Shown here piece by piece: positions 10,607 through 21,800 of a DNA stretch of 64,000 nt. Position 1 is the first letter of the stretch, and each line of letters starts with the position of its first letter. The DNA is from Diphasiastrum complanatum (Eukaryota; Streptophyta; Lycopodiopsida; Lycopodiales; Lycopodiaceae). The notes beneath the pieces are model-generated. The model saw nothing but the letters and a program-made list of their open reading frames with translations, made no database searches and was not told the origin of the DNA. The stretch covers positions 5,820,931 to 5,884,930 of the forward strand of contig CM055096.1 in the NCBI GenBank assembly GCA_029204225.1, read 5' to 3'. The translations under genes were made by a program, and so were the position numbers.

Positions 10607-12698
10607 CTCCCTCTTCAACTAGTTTTAGCATAGACTTTGATAACACTCCAAGTCATGTCCTATGCTTCATAAACAGCTCCTTTCCCGATGCTTTGGTGAA
10701 GATATCAGCTACACATTCCCTTGAAGAAACATGTTGAAGCTCCACTTCCTTTAGCATGACTTGCTCCCTCCAAAGTGGTATGCCACCTCAAATTGCTTGC
10801 TCCTAGCATGAAAGATAGGATTGGTTGCCAACTTTTGGGCTGGTAGGTTGTCACAAAAGATGATTGGGCTTTTTGGAAAATTTAGCAAGTGTAGATCCTT
10901 GATCATCCTCTTGATCCATACCATCTCCTTTGTGCAATGTCTAAGTGTTTCGTACTCGGCCTCACTAGAATGAGATAGTGGCTTGTTTCTTTGACATCCA
11001 TGATATAGCTCCATCACCCATAAAAATACAATAAGCACTTATGGATTTCCTATCCATTTTGTCTCCAGCATAGTCCGATTTCAAAAAGATTAGATGAAGA
11101 TCCCTCATACAGTATCCCAAAATCTTGAGTTCCCATGATATACCTCAAAACTCGTTTTCCTAGCTTCCAATGCTCTTCACTTGGATCCTGCATGAATTGA
11201 CTCAATCTTCCAACACAATAGCTCAGATCTGGTCTTGTAATGGTTAGATAGATGAGTGATCCAACTAACTTTGTCGCAACATACCAACACGAAATTGCTA
11301 TATTTATGTAGTATTTAGATCGTTCCCCAAGGAGATAGCACTTAAAAAAGTTGTTTAGTGATTCAAACTTGACTTATTTCTCATGAAATGGAGTCGAATG
11401 AGAAGCTGGCTGTTGACAGACATTTTATAAGCAACCAACATTGCTTGTATTGTGGTGTGTGTTGATAAGTAAATTTCAAACAACAACCTTCCTCTATCAA
11501 ACTGAATGAAAAGCGTTTTGCAAATGAAATGTTATCAAAGTAGCTCGAATGAATTACACTCTGACTGATTAGGTTGTCAGCAGGGATCTATGTCATGTTC
11601 AATGCAGACATGTACGAACAAACAAAAAGTTAATCTTATTCTTGAACTATGTGTTCTAAACAGAAGTCCTCAACAACTAAAGTCGAGTCACGGTTGAAGG
11701 ACTCGCATAGTTCGCGAATATTCTAGAAACAATTATCTTCGTTACTAACACGAATACAAATCAATAACTCAGTCCCTCAAGTAGGGACCATCATTTCACA
11801 AACATACATACTTTTCTTATCTGCAACTATGAAAAATTGCACCAAGGGATATTAAACTCGAATGTCGAGCACAAAGTAGTCGCACAAATGGGTAAAGTAG
11901 TTTTAAGACAGTTCTCTACTTCAATTTCACGGAAACATAGCAAACAACTGTAATGAAATATTGTACTATCTGACCAAAGAATGATTTAAGAAATGCATAC
12001 GAGATTGTTAGAAGACCCAAAGTCACTCACACTCAACAGTGCAAAAAACAAAAATCAGAAAGGACAACCTTCTTCTCTCTATTCACTTCTTCAATCTCCA
12101 ACATACAATAACTCCCCTTCTCTCTCGATAATGGGAGAATGAAACGTAACTACTTTTATAACCTACGGAGCAAACAAACACACCTCTAGGAATTCCCGGT
12201 GCGTCGCTCCATTTACAATTTCTAATTATCATATAAGTTACAAGTACATGTAGATTGTACAGTTTCACGGTTCATTGTGACGATTCGAATCTAGTCGCTT
12301 CGTTTTCCAAGTGTCGTTTCATTTCAAGAGTTCATGTCCTTAAATATAAGACAGGTCCTTAACAATTATACTCGAAAAAATGGTGTAGGCCTCTTCAAAA
12401 TATATAGTTGTCCAACTCATATCCTCATTTCTAAGTATAAAATGCCATTTTTGAATAAATATACAAATATGTGGTATCACAAGCTTCCTATAGAGAGTAA
12501 TGTCCTCGAAGGATCTTTCATACCTCTTATAGTTAGCTTTACATTAGAGTCCATTGGTGTATCACAAGCTTTTGCATCTACCATATGAAATCTTTCTAGA
12601 ATAGAATTAGCATACTTCTCTTGACAAATGAAAGTAGACTGAGAAGTCCTAATTACCTCTATTCCCAAAATGTAGTGTAAGTGACCAAGATCATGCAC
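10607..12698 (-). pseudogene. Ty1/copia RT thumb and RNase H, split by a solo LTR
   Basis: Minus-strand reading from 12698 gives MHDLGHLHYILGIEV, FICQEKYANSILERFHMVDA and TPMD, the copia RT thumb. At about 12482 the frame stops at YRKLV. It resumes after a 1.2-kb insertion, near 11271, with KLVGSLIYLTITRPDLSYCV and GRLSQFMQDPSEEHW. Farther on are the RNase H motifs SSEAEYETL and HARSKQFEVAYHF, then VADIFTKASGKEL and the polypurine tract. Several frameshifts and stops are present. The gag-to-RT-catalytic part is missing upstream of 12698. Confidence 0.75.
11272..12481. repeat. Solo LTR (probably Ty3/gypsy) inserted in the copia RT
   Basis: A 1,210-bp block interrupts the copia RT exactly between two halves of a conserved segment. 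Both of its ends read TG...CA: the plus strand starts TGTCGCAACATACC and ends GGTATCACA, and the terminal bases are partly inverted copies. It is flanked by AACTT (11267-11271) and AGCTT (12482-12486), a 5-bp target duplication with one change. It has no reading frame. On the minus strand it has a TATAAAAG promoter-like site, and its end carries CTTGGGGAACGATCTAA. These are features of a full LTR left after LTR-LTR recombination. Confidence 0.7.
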
Positions 12699-12699
12699 C

Positions 12700-13525
12700 T
12701 CAAATACAAAAGTTTCTTGTCAACATTAAATGTTGATTCAGAAGATATGCTAGTCAACTTTGATGAAGAAGATGGGTCTTCAACTTCATCAGCTGAGAAA
12801 GAGAGTGCGAAGAATATGTCAAGCTCCAAACATGGAGGCATCAATAAAAATTCTTTAGAAATTGTATGTAAAAATAATCTAATCCTTCTTATATTTTATG
12901 GTATTTAGATATTCAAAAGTCATGTGTTGTCTTCAAATGTTATTTCAATTTTTATTATAGTGGTTTTATTGAGTTTGCAAATAAAATTTGTCATGATCTA
13001 TTGTCAACCCACATTTTTTGGTACATTTTTTTTAAATATTTTGGAGATTGACTCATAAAAATTATGATTTTGGGCTAAAATTACGTAATCTTAAAATCAC
13101 TAAAAAAGATTACTTTTTTATATGTCAAAGTCCCAAAACAAATGTCATTGCATTTATAGCATAGTAAAATATGCGCCCATAAAACTTTTTATATGGTGAC
13201 TTTTAGGTGCTCAAATTTTTTCTCAAAAGGACTTCGAATTATTCTAGTTTTCTACAACTCTAGTGTAAATCTAGTATATAATCCTTCATGGATAAGCATC
13301 AACCAATGGATTAGGTGATGAATACGAGAGAAAGATCTTCTAAAAGAAGAGAGGCAACAAGGACACTCATGCAGCAAACAAAATTGGAAAAAATATAGCA
13401 AATCTTAAAAGCAAAAAATGGCACTTAATAAAATAGTGATAAACTTGATGATCGTCTATTTAACACAAGCATGCCTAAACACAAGCAATACTTTGATGTT
13501 GTGTTTATGCCTCATCCCATACGTC
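12700..13525. other. Unassigned stretch with a possible exon-like block
   Basis: At about 12705-12862 the plus strand reads SEDMLVNFDEEDGSSTSSAE followed by KESAKNMSSSKHGG and then a GTATGT that could be a splice donor. Composition is acidic and Ser-rich, unlike the retroelement proteins around it. It is too short to identify. The rest has no recognised gene. Confidence 0.3.
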
Positions 13526-13530
13526 ATGTC

Positions 13531-13690
13531 AAATTTCTAATATTGATAGACTCCTTTCTCATTTTGTTTGCAACATGAAACTAGTTAAATTTCTAATATT
13601 GATAGACTCCTTTCTCATTTTGTTTGCAACATGATACTAGTCAAATTTCTAATATTGATAGACTCCTTTCTAATTTTGTTGCCAACACGT
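13531..13690. repeat. Three-copy 56-bp tandem repeat
   Basis: Units starting AAATTTCTAATATTGATAGA begin at 13531, 13587 and 13643, a constant 56-bp spacing. The first two are nearly identical; the third diverges at its end (TAATTTTGTTGCC). Confidence 0.9.
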
Positions 13691-13699
13691 TTCACGAAT

Positions 13700-15050
13700 T
13701 ATGCTTACAATCCTATCCACACTTCCTTTTGAAAATGTTATATCCATACCATACTTGAGAACAAAGATGTCTCATCTTTGAAGGACATCAAACAAGCATG
13801 CCAACAAGAATGCAAGAACTAAAAGATCCTACTATTGTTTAATTTCTTGGATTGCATTGGTCCTAGACATAAACTCCTTGAAGATGGAAAATTTGATGTT
13901 GATGTTGCTTCATTTCAAGATTTTCATAAGCTCCCAAACATAGAAAGGTACCGATTTATGTTGCTTCCATTATGAGATCATCAAAAGCTCCAAGAGGTGG
14001 AAAGGTACCACATTCATAACCAATTTTGGGGCAAGCATATCTTTCTTCAATACCCATCAATTTCCATTGACATTTCATAAGCAAAAACTAATCAACAGTC
14101 CCTAGTATATAAAAATTTTCAACATTGATTACCTATTGGCAAAAATCTTAATACCCAACAATTTTTTGTAGCTATTTACCAAGTATATGAGGCGTAATCA
14201 TGAGTATTAGCCAACCATCTAACAATTTTCAATAACAAGCAGTTTGCTAGAAAAATATACTCGTTGAGTCTAGGTAATGATACTTGTGGATCATAATCGA
14301 ACTTTTGTCATACCCACCCAATTGTAACTTTAATAAGTACATGGGAGAAATAAATATGAAAGTGATAAGACAAAAGTCAATAATTACCTTGACAATTTTG
14401 ATCTTTGAGTCCAACCAGCCCAGTACTTGTGAGAAATGAAAGGATTGGGCATCTATGTTCCAACTATTTATGGAGCTTAAGACAATCTTGTCAATGAAAA
14501 AAATTTCCTACTACATCTACAATGCAAGCCATGAACTTTTATTTTCTTGAAGAAATCATGTGTTCATAGTCGAAAGAGCTTGGGCCCTTGATTCTCTCTG
14601 AGCATTCGGAGTCATTGAGTGAGGTTTAGCTTGTACCAATATTAAGCTTGACAATGGTGTTGAGATGTGATTTACTAAAATCATTGACCAATATGAATTA
14701 GTTTGTTGAGGAGAAAAAAGAACGGGTAATCCTAACCCTTTCTGCACTTGTTCTTTGTTGATCAATTGGGATTATCATTGCTTACACATTTCATTGGTTG
14801 TCCTTGCACCAAAGTTAACTATCTGTCCTCGTGAAGCATTCCCATCACCACTTCCGATTCAGTAAGCCTTTACTAGAGCTTGCACACTCAACCTTTGTTT
14901 GCTGATAGTGGCTACAAGTTCAGTGACTGATAAAGTTTACTACATCTATGAAGAAGCAGAGGGGGAGAAAAGAGAGTAAGCAGGTCTGAGTACCAGGTAG
15001 CCTAGTCTTTCCTGTTGTATTGTCAAAAAGAAAAACACTGCTAACAGTAA
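13700..15050. other. Gene-free AT-rich stretch downstream of the FPP gene
   Basis: No supported gene. Short reading frames are present but show no family motif or plausible splice structure. Confidence 0.4.
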
Positions 15051-15065
15051 GTTTTTGTGCTTTTT

Positions 15066-15150
15066 CCTTGTATGTCCCTCCCCATGAACAAGTGAAATTG
15101 AGCTCCAAACCTTCATGTAAAGGAGAAATGTCAACCACCAGGCCACATTA
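15066..15150 (-). repeat. tRNA-derived SINE-like copy B
   Basis: Read on the minus strand, this has TGGCCTGGTGG (A-box-like), then GGAGCTC-containing sequence at the B-box position, and ends GGGAGGGACATACAAG. It aligns without length change with copies at 18656-18740 and 28291-28370, which share the GACATACAAG end. Confidence 0.45.
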
Positions 15151-15845
15151 GTTGCTCTTCAAGTAACAAATCATCGGCAGCCTAGTGAATTGGCATCTCC
15201 AAGTCTGAAGTTCAGAAGCTTTTAATCTTGAGCAACTGAGTACCAAGTTCCCTACAATATTTTGGGCATCTTGGAGGCTACTGCCTTCGTTGGTCTTCAA
15301 GGGGGCTCATTTTTAGTCAATATTCAGAAATACCCTCATCGTTGTGAATGATATGGTGCTTTAATGAGATTTGAGAAATTCCAAACAAGTACTTCAAGCT
15401 CATTAACTTCAATCCATATACAGAGCGGCGAAGAGTACTGTAGCTTGTGGGTCTGAATCTGCTTGACATTTGAAAACCAGCAAAATTTCCCATGGCTTCT
15501 TATAAAACTAGAGTTGCCTTAACAGTGTTAGAGGCCTTGAAACACCTGGAGAACAATATTTAGCTTCTTATTAGACCATACAAGCTAGTCAACCATGTGC
15601 ACTATACCGTCAAAAGCTAGATACAATAGACATAATCGCCAGGAGAAAAAATTCTAGTCACAACAAATGAGCCATGCAGTTAGTAGTGATTGAGAAGCTA
15701 TGAATAATGCTGAATTATAATTAATACACAAACTCCCTTCCACGAACAAAACTTTGTAGGCGAAGGCATTTACCATGCTCTGGGAACCTATGCCATCAAC
15801 TACTTGTTTAAGCATCGGCCATAAAGATTTTGTTCTCGTTTGTAT

Positions 15846-18800
15846 CTAACCATGGCTGCTCTTTGTACGTGAAAAAAACCTGGCAAATCCAGAATTGCTA
15901 AGCTTTTCAGACGGTGGTGAATCGGCAGCATTCAAGGATTTGGATAAATCAGCTGTTGCATTCAAGATCCTGTTTTTTGATGGCTTGAACTTGAGAGGAG
16001 ACCTGCCTGGTGACGATGGCCTAGGAAGATTGCTACTGGACATTGGCACACTCCTTTCCAGGTGTAAATCACATGGAACCAAGCCATTGCGTCCAAAGTT
16101 TTCTGTCCCCTTGTCCATCTTTTCACTCCTACAGCTAAGAATAGTCCCAAGCTTTAAATCTTCTGGCAGGCTCGATGAGGATTCTGGATGCTTCTCATGA
16201 GTGGAGTACCGTTGTGTCTCACCACGAGTATCCTCCACAACAGCTTGCATCTCTTTGTCAGATGAACAAAGAAGTTCTATGCTGGCATGGATTTTGGCAG
16301 AAGCCGGCGAATCTACACTGTCAGCAACCGTAGGTGAAGCAAGAGCTTTCAGCTGTTTCCCCAGAGCTAGGATTGTCCTTTGGCACTGAGCTAGCTTTTC
16401 AGCAGCTTCCGCTATTTCTCGCTCCTGCACAGCAATACCTAGTACAGTTAAACCTATGAGCTTATTCTATAAGCTCAGAAAGGCTAGAATGTGAGCACAG
16501 ATGAGTATTTTCAACAACTAATCAATGTCTCCCTGAATATTTTCAACAACTAATCAATATCTCCCTTTCATTTTTCAGAATAGCTATGATTACTTTGTGA
16601 TCTAGTGTCTGTGCTTGTGAATTGGAATTTTGAAAGCCAAGCATTCAGCATAGCTTTTCCAGAATGGATATACAGTAAGTTTAACCAGGTTATCAAAAAT
16701 ATCAGTCTCTGAGTCAACCCTAAGAATGTCGTTTATGGATAGATGAAAAGTTATGTCCCTTAGTACGACAAGGCAAATGCCCAACACCGACAGTGCTGAG
16801 GCTCTCTCTGGGGTAGGCATCACCCCCAGGGCCGCCTGAACAAACTCCAGCCCAAATAGCCAACAATAAATTATCATTCACGAGGGATGATATTTGATTG
16901 CCAGCAATAGTGCCACATCCCTGAGTTGCCCCAGTTTAGCAATGGATGCATAGATGTAAGTCTCTAAGTTAGATCTGAGAATGTCATCTTATGGATACAT
17001 GAAAAATCACATGATTATAATCATCGATTGTGTTAGCTACCTAACCATTGCAAAAACTTCACCAGAAGAAGTTCTCAAATATTGTGGTGTATATAGACTG
17101 AGCAGCATCACATATACAGTTGATCTTACACATATCCTACCTACTGCTACCTAAACAGCAAAAGAGGTAGTACACTTCTAAGAAAGACAAAAAAAAGGCA
17201 AGTTTAAAACTACAGACCCCAAATGAAACAAAAAACTCCTACATTAGTATTGCTAGTCACAATAGTTCTACTACATCTAAGTTATCACCATCTTTCTATG
17301 GTGCTATTCTTGCTACTATCTCTTATACATGTGTGAAGCCCATTGCTAATATACGGCATCTTGGTCTAGTGTTGCATGGGCATGACATAAGTCCGGTTAT
17401 GAACAGCGTGTCTTAAGACACAACATGAACCTAATGAATATATTATCATAAGAAACCAATCATTCTTGAGAACCATGGATATAGGATTGGCTAATATCTG
17501 TGTTGATGCCCTATTGATAACCAGACTTATACCAACCACCAAACATCATCGAGTGTTAAGGGTGTTATAGATGAGGCACAAGCACATGGTAAGTATCATA
17601 AGGCACGTGCATGTCCAAATGAGGTACAAGCACCAACTCAATCACATTATCTTTTAGTGCTGAAGCACAAGCACATTTCTCTCTAGTGGTGCTTATATTG
17701 GTAGCATTCAACAATCCTAGAACTACAATTTAAGTCTTCCTTTTATATCCTCCGTTAGTATGGATCCTCCTATTCAATTCTTCACATTCTTGGTCTTCCT
17801 AGTGTACATATGCAATTTTCTTCCCCATATTGAATTCAATGTCTAGAGGTGACACATCATACCTATGTTTAGGATTGAATTAGCTCATATATGTGAGGAA
17901 TATGCATGAATGATAATAGAAACAAAGGCATGCAGTTGCGTAACAACAACATGCAGAGCAAAGATATATTGAACTTAAGGACAAAGACTAGGATACAAAG
18001 GCATAAGTGGATAGCTAGTTTTTAAATACAATTTGTAGAGTCTAGCCCATGACTGACACACACATATGAGTCACATGTGTATTTTGAAGATGCACGCATA
18101 CACATCTATTCAAATGAATCACAAGATCAATGTTATGAGGCACATGCATGTATAGATGCATAGGCACAGGGTGTTATAGATGAGGCACAAGCACATGGTA
18201 AGTATCATAAGGCACGTGCATGTCCAAATGAGGTTCAAGCACCAACTCAATCACATTATCTTCTAGTGCTGAAGCACAAGCACATTTCTCTCTAGTGGTG
18301 CTTATATTGGTAGCATTCAACAATCCTAGAACTACAATTGAAGTCTTCCTTCTATATCCTCCGTTAGTATGGATCCTCCTATTCAAGATTCCACTTTTAT
18401 GATTTTAAAGCATTTAGGTTATGCACAATTACAATCGACTTTCATCTTATAAATGGAGCCATTTGCAATACGAAAGATACCTACGTCAGCAATATATTTG
18501 GTGTCCTACACTGTTGCTATTATATGGTATGCATGGTCTTCTCAAAATCATTGTACATAAAGAATTTTGTTACTTCCCTTACACAGTTTGTTGACTGGAT
18601 CTCTACAGGTTGAGATATTGCATTTCCATTTTTCAGCTCATCTTATTGATTTTTCTTGTATGTCCCCATTTGTGCAATGAATTGCAATCAAACTCATGAC
18701 CTCAAGGACAGGATGGGAAGCCCCTGCCAACTCATCGTATATTGGAGGACCCCTTCTTCTTACTTTGAAGTTGGTATATTATCTATGTTTCCCTCATGAT

Positions 18801-21800
18801 GAGAGGTTGGCTGAGTCTAGGGCATGAGAAGGACAAATTATGAGTTACAAAATCTTGCAGATAAGAGGCACAAACTAGAGGGATGCACTATGGAATGTGT
18901 TAGTTACTGCTTCCGAATACAACTAATTGAGTCCACAAAAAGGTCAGCACATACAAATGAGTCACACGTTGTCATAGATGAGCTACAGCCATAGGATAAA
19001 CATCATGACGCGCACAGATGTCCAGTTGAGGTACATGTCACTATAAAGGTACAGGCACAAGATCAATGTAATGAAACACTTGTACATGTGAGGCACATGC
19101 ACAACAAGCATAGGGTCAAGTGCCATGAGGCATATGCATGCCAAATGAGGTACGAGCATACGTTCTTCTGATGGTCTTTCAAGTTTTACAGCTCAAAGTC
19201 TCAAACAAAGACACATGCTCCTTTGGTGGTTCCTATATAATATAGATGACATTGTTCCAAAAAAAAAAAGCAAGCTCCTTAGTCAATGTAACAACTTTAT
19301 TATTTTATGCATAATCTTGACCAGGACGAGTCCTCCTTTAGTCCTATTGAAGGATACGTTTCCATGATTGTAGACATTTAGATTCTACATAAATTAGGTT
19401 TTACTCTTTTCTTACAGGTTGCATGGTTTCTATTTTACTAATGTATCTAGAACTGATTGCTATTTCCAACATACGGTATGCATGGTTCAAACGATTAGCC
19501 AGGGCTATACTTCTACACAAGTTCCACCTACTACTATCAAGCATTTATGATCTCATTGATCAACATCAATATTTTTGAAGTTTGCATCAGCAAATCCATT
19601 TCTTCCTATTGTTGGCGTTCCTGGTCCAAATCATGGGTTGGGAGGTTTTTTGATGAATATTGTTTCATACTACATTTAGGAAATACTCCATGTCTATCTA
19701 TGATGGTTCTTTCAACAATGTTACAATAAAAGTGGTGCAAAGCTCTCAAGTTCATCAAAGAAGTCAACTTCAAAGAGGCACTATCATGGATATGGTGATT
19801 TCGGATCGAGCTCATTGGCTGATCTTCACACCTTTGAACCAACAAGGATCCATATTGAAGACCAATTCAGCCCATGGAGTCAAGCTTAACATCATCATGC
19901 TTTTATCAAGTTAGTTTTGAGGAGGAGTGTTAAAATTGGCAAAAGCCAAAATGCCTTTGTATAGTTACCAACCGTGTTTGCGAATAGTGTTGAATTGAAA
20001 AGTCTGAAGGTAAAGGCCGCAACTAATAATTTTGCACATTACGCAGGGCTTAGAAGCCCGTTCCGACCCTTTTGGGTCGGAACGTACAGTACGTTCCATT
20101 CCTTACGTTCCGGAACATACTGGATGGAACGAGTTAGTGTAATTAAAAAAAAATCGGTATATGACCCTGCTGGCCCGCGACTTCTGCATTTCACAGATAG
20201 CAAGTTGTCATATTTCTAACGAAGAAGAAAATAAATTGCTACAACAGGGCAGCGGCAGCAGAGCTCGTCCAAACATGAAGAATAATCATTCACAAGGAAA
20301 AGTTCTGCTCTGCTAGATTTTCCAGGACAGGAAGGTGCTATGGAAGCCATAAGGCACTCTGGAAGGAAGCTTCACGGAGGCGATGAGCCCCGGCGGTGGT
20401 GAGCTTGCGTCCAAGACCAGAAGCTCTGATTGCTCTGTTTTCCTCGGCAGCTGTCTCATCATTACCATCTCGAGTAACGGAAAAAGGCTCTCCCCCATAG
20501 CAATTTTCACCATGCATGAATCTGGACACCACCTTATCTTCTGGATCTTTGCCAGGGAATTCAAGATCCACCTTGGCAATTCCAGAAACCTTTGGCCATG
20601 GCTCGGCTATGGCGAGATAAGCATAGCCGCTTTTCCTACCTAGAAAGGTGAGAATTTAAACAATATGGAGTACTTAGAATTTACTATACACTATTTACTA
20701 GATGAATTAGACGTTAGAGGGTGGTTAAGAAACTTAACAGCGATAATCATTTTAATTTCAACTTGAGTCAAATGAAGGAGTGAGTAGGAGGCAAGTACCA
20801 TTTCTCTCTAAGAAAGAGCTAGTGGACATGATTGGTCTATTTTTTAACTGACAAAGCTCATGGATGTATGACATCACAACCTTAGGAGACACTAACTCTT
20901 GCAAGAACCAAGCTATCTAGGCTCCAGCCTATTTCGCTCCAAAGTAACCTCAGTTAGCTAGGGGTGCAACAAGGGGTACTTCTACTTAAGGCTATAAGCA
21001 GAAAATTTGCTGTAATGTTTATTTTGTGACTTATGCCTCAACAAACACTGTTGAGCAGTATGGAGATAGTAGGCATGTTGTAGGAGGCCCTGCAAAACTA
21101 TGTGTCATCGAGTTCCATTCCTGCAAGGATGCTTGAAGATTAAGGCAATAAATGAAAGCCACAGATATTACCTTTCGTGGTTGATTTTCGTCATTGCTAC
21201 TACATGATGGGTTCTCATTCCCTTCCAGAGATAGTTCAGCCAAAATTTCACCAGAAGAAACACCCCTGCATCAGGTGCACATCACATAATTACAAAATAG
21301 GAATCTCCACTCTGCCTCAAGTTTCTCAGATCAAACATAAATTTAGATGAATTCCTCATTAATGACCACTCATGGCACATGGGCACTCAATCCAAGTCTA
21401 TGAATGCACTCTTGCAGAATATGACTCTCTATGCCCTCACAGAAACATAAATTGAATGAAAAGTTCCAACCTCAGAGAAGCACGCAAAACTGAATATATG
21501 AGAACTTTGCCTTGCAAATACGTACACCAAATAAGCGATAAAAAACCACTCACTCAGAAAGCTGCTGCCAAAGGTGTCTTAGCCGAGCCTTGGCATCTTG
21601 ATGCTGCTGCCTTTCTTCCTCAAGCTCCATATTAAGTGTTGCCACCCTTTCCTGCAACTGATTTATCTCTACATCAGCAACTTTGACCTCAGACTCTAAT
21701 TGAGATTTGGAACATGCTACAGTTTCCAGCCTATCTTCTGCCAGTTGTTTCAATTCATGAGTGGAAGCTAGTTGCAGTCTTATGTTTAAAACAAGCTGTT

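Larger units (their letters stand above)
16425..21171 (-). other. FPP intron 4 (4.7 kb), repeat-laden
   Basis: This last intron lies between PRK (exon 4, donor AAAG|GTAATA) and EREI (exon 5, acceptor GCTGTGCAG). It contains a 219-bp direct repeat, a SINE-like copy, a copia-like 3' end with a polypurine tract at about 19,915, a short perfect hairpin at 20,059 and an unidentified coding-looking segment at 20.3-20.64 kb. It is far larger than the other internal introns of 117 and 288 bp. Confidence 0.8.

Noticed and set aside
13531-13690. CRISPR-like or regularly spaced repeat
   Set aside because: The 56-bp units are contiguous without spacers, in a plant nuclear genome.
17559-18386. 219-bp repeats as LTRs of a small retroelement (TRIM)
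   Set aside because: Ends are not TG...CA, no primer site or polypurine tract, and weaker relatives of the same sequence surround them, which fits an expanding array better.
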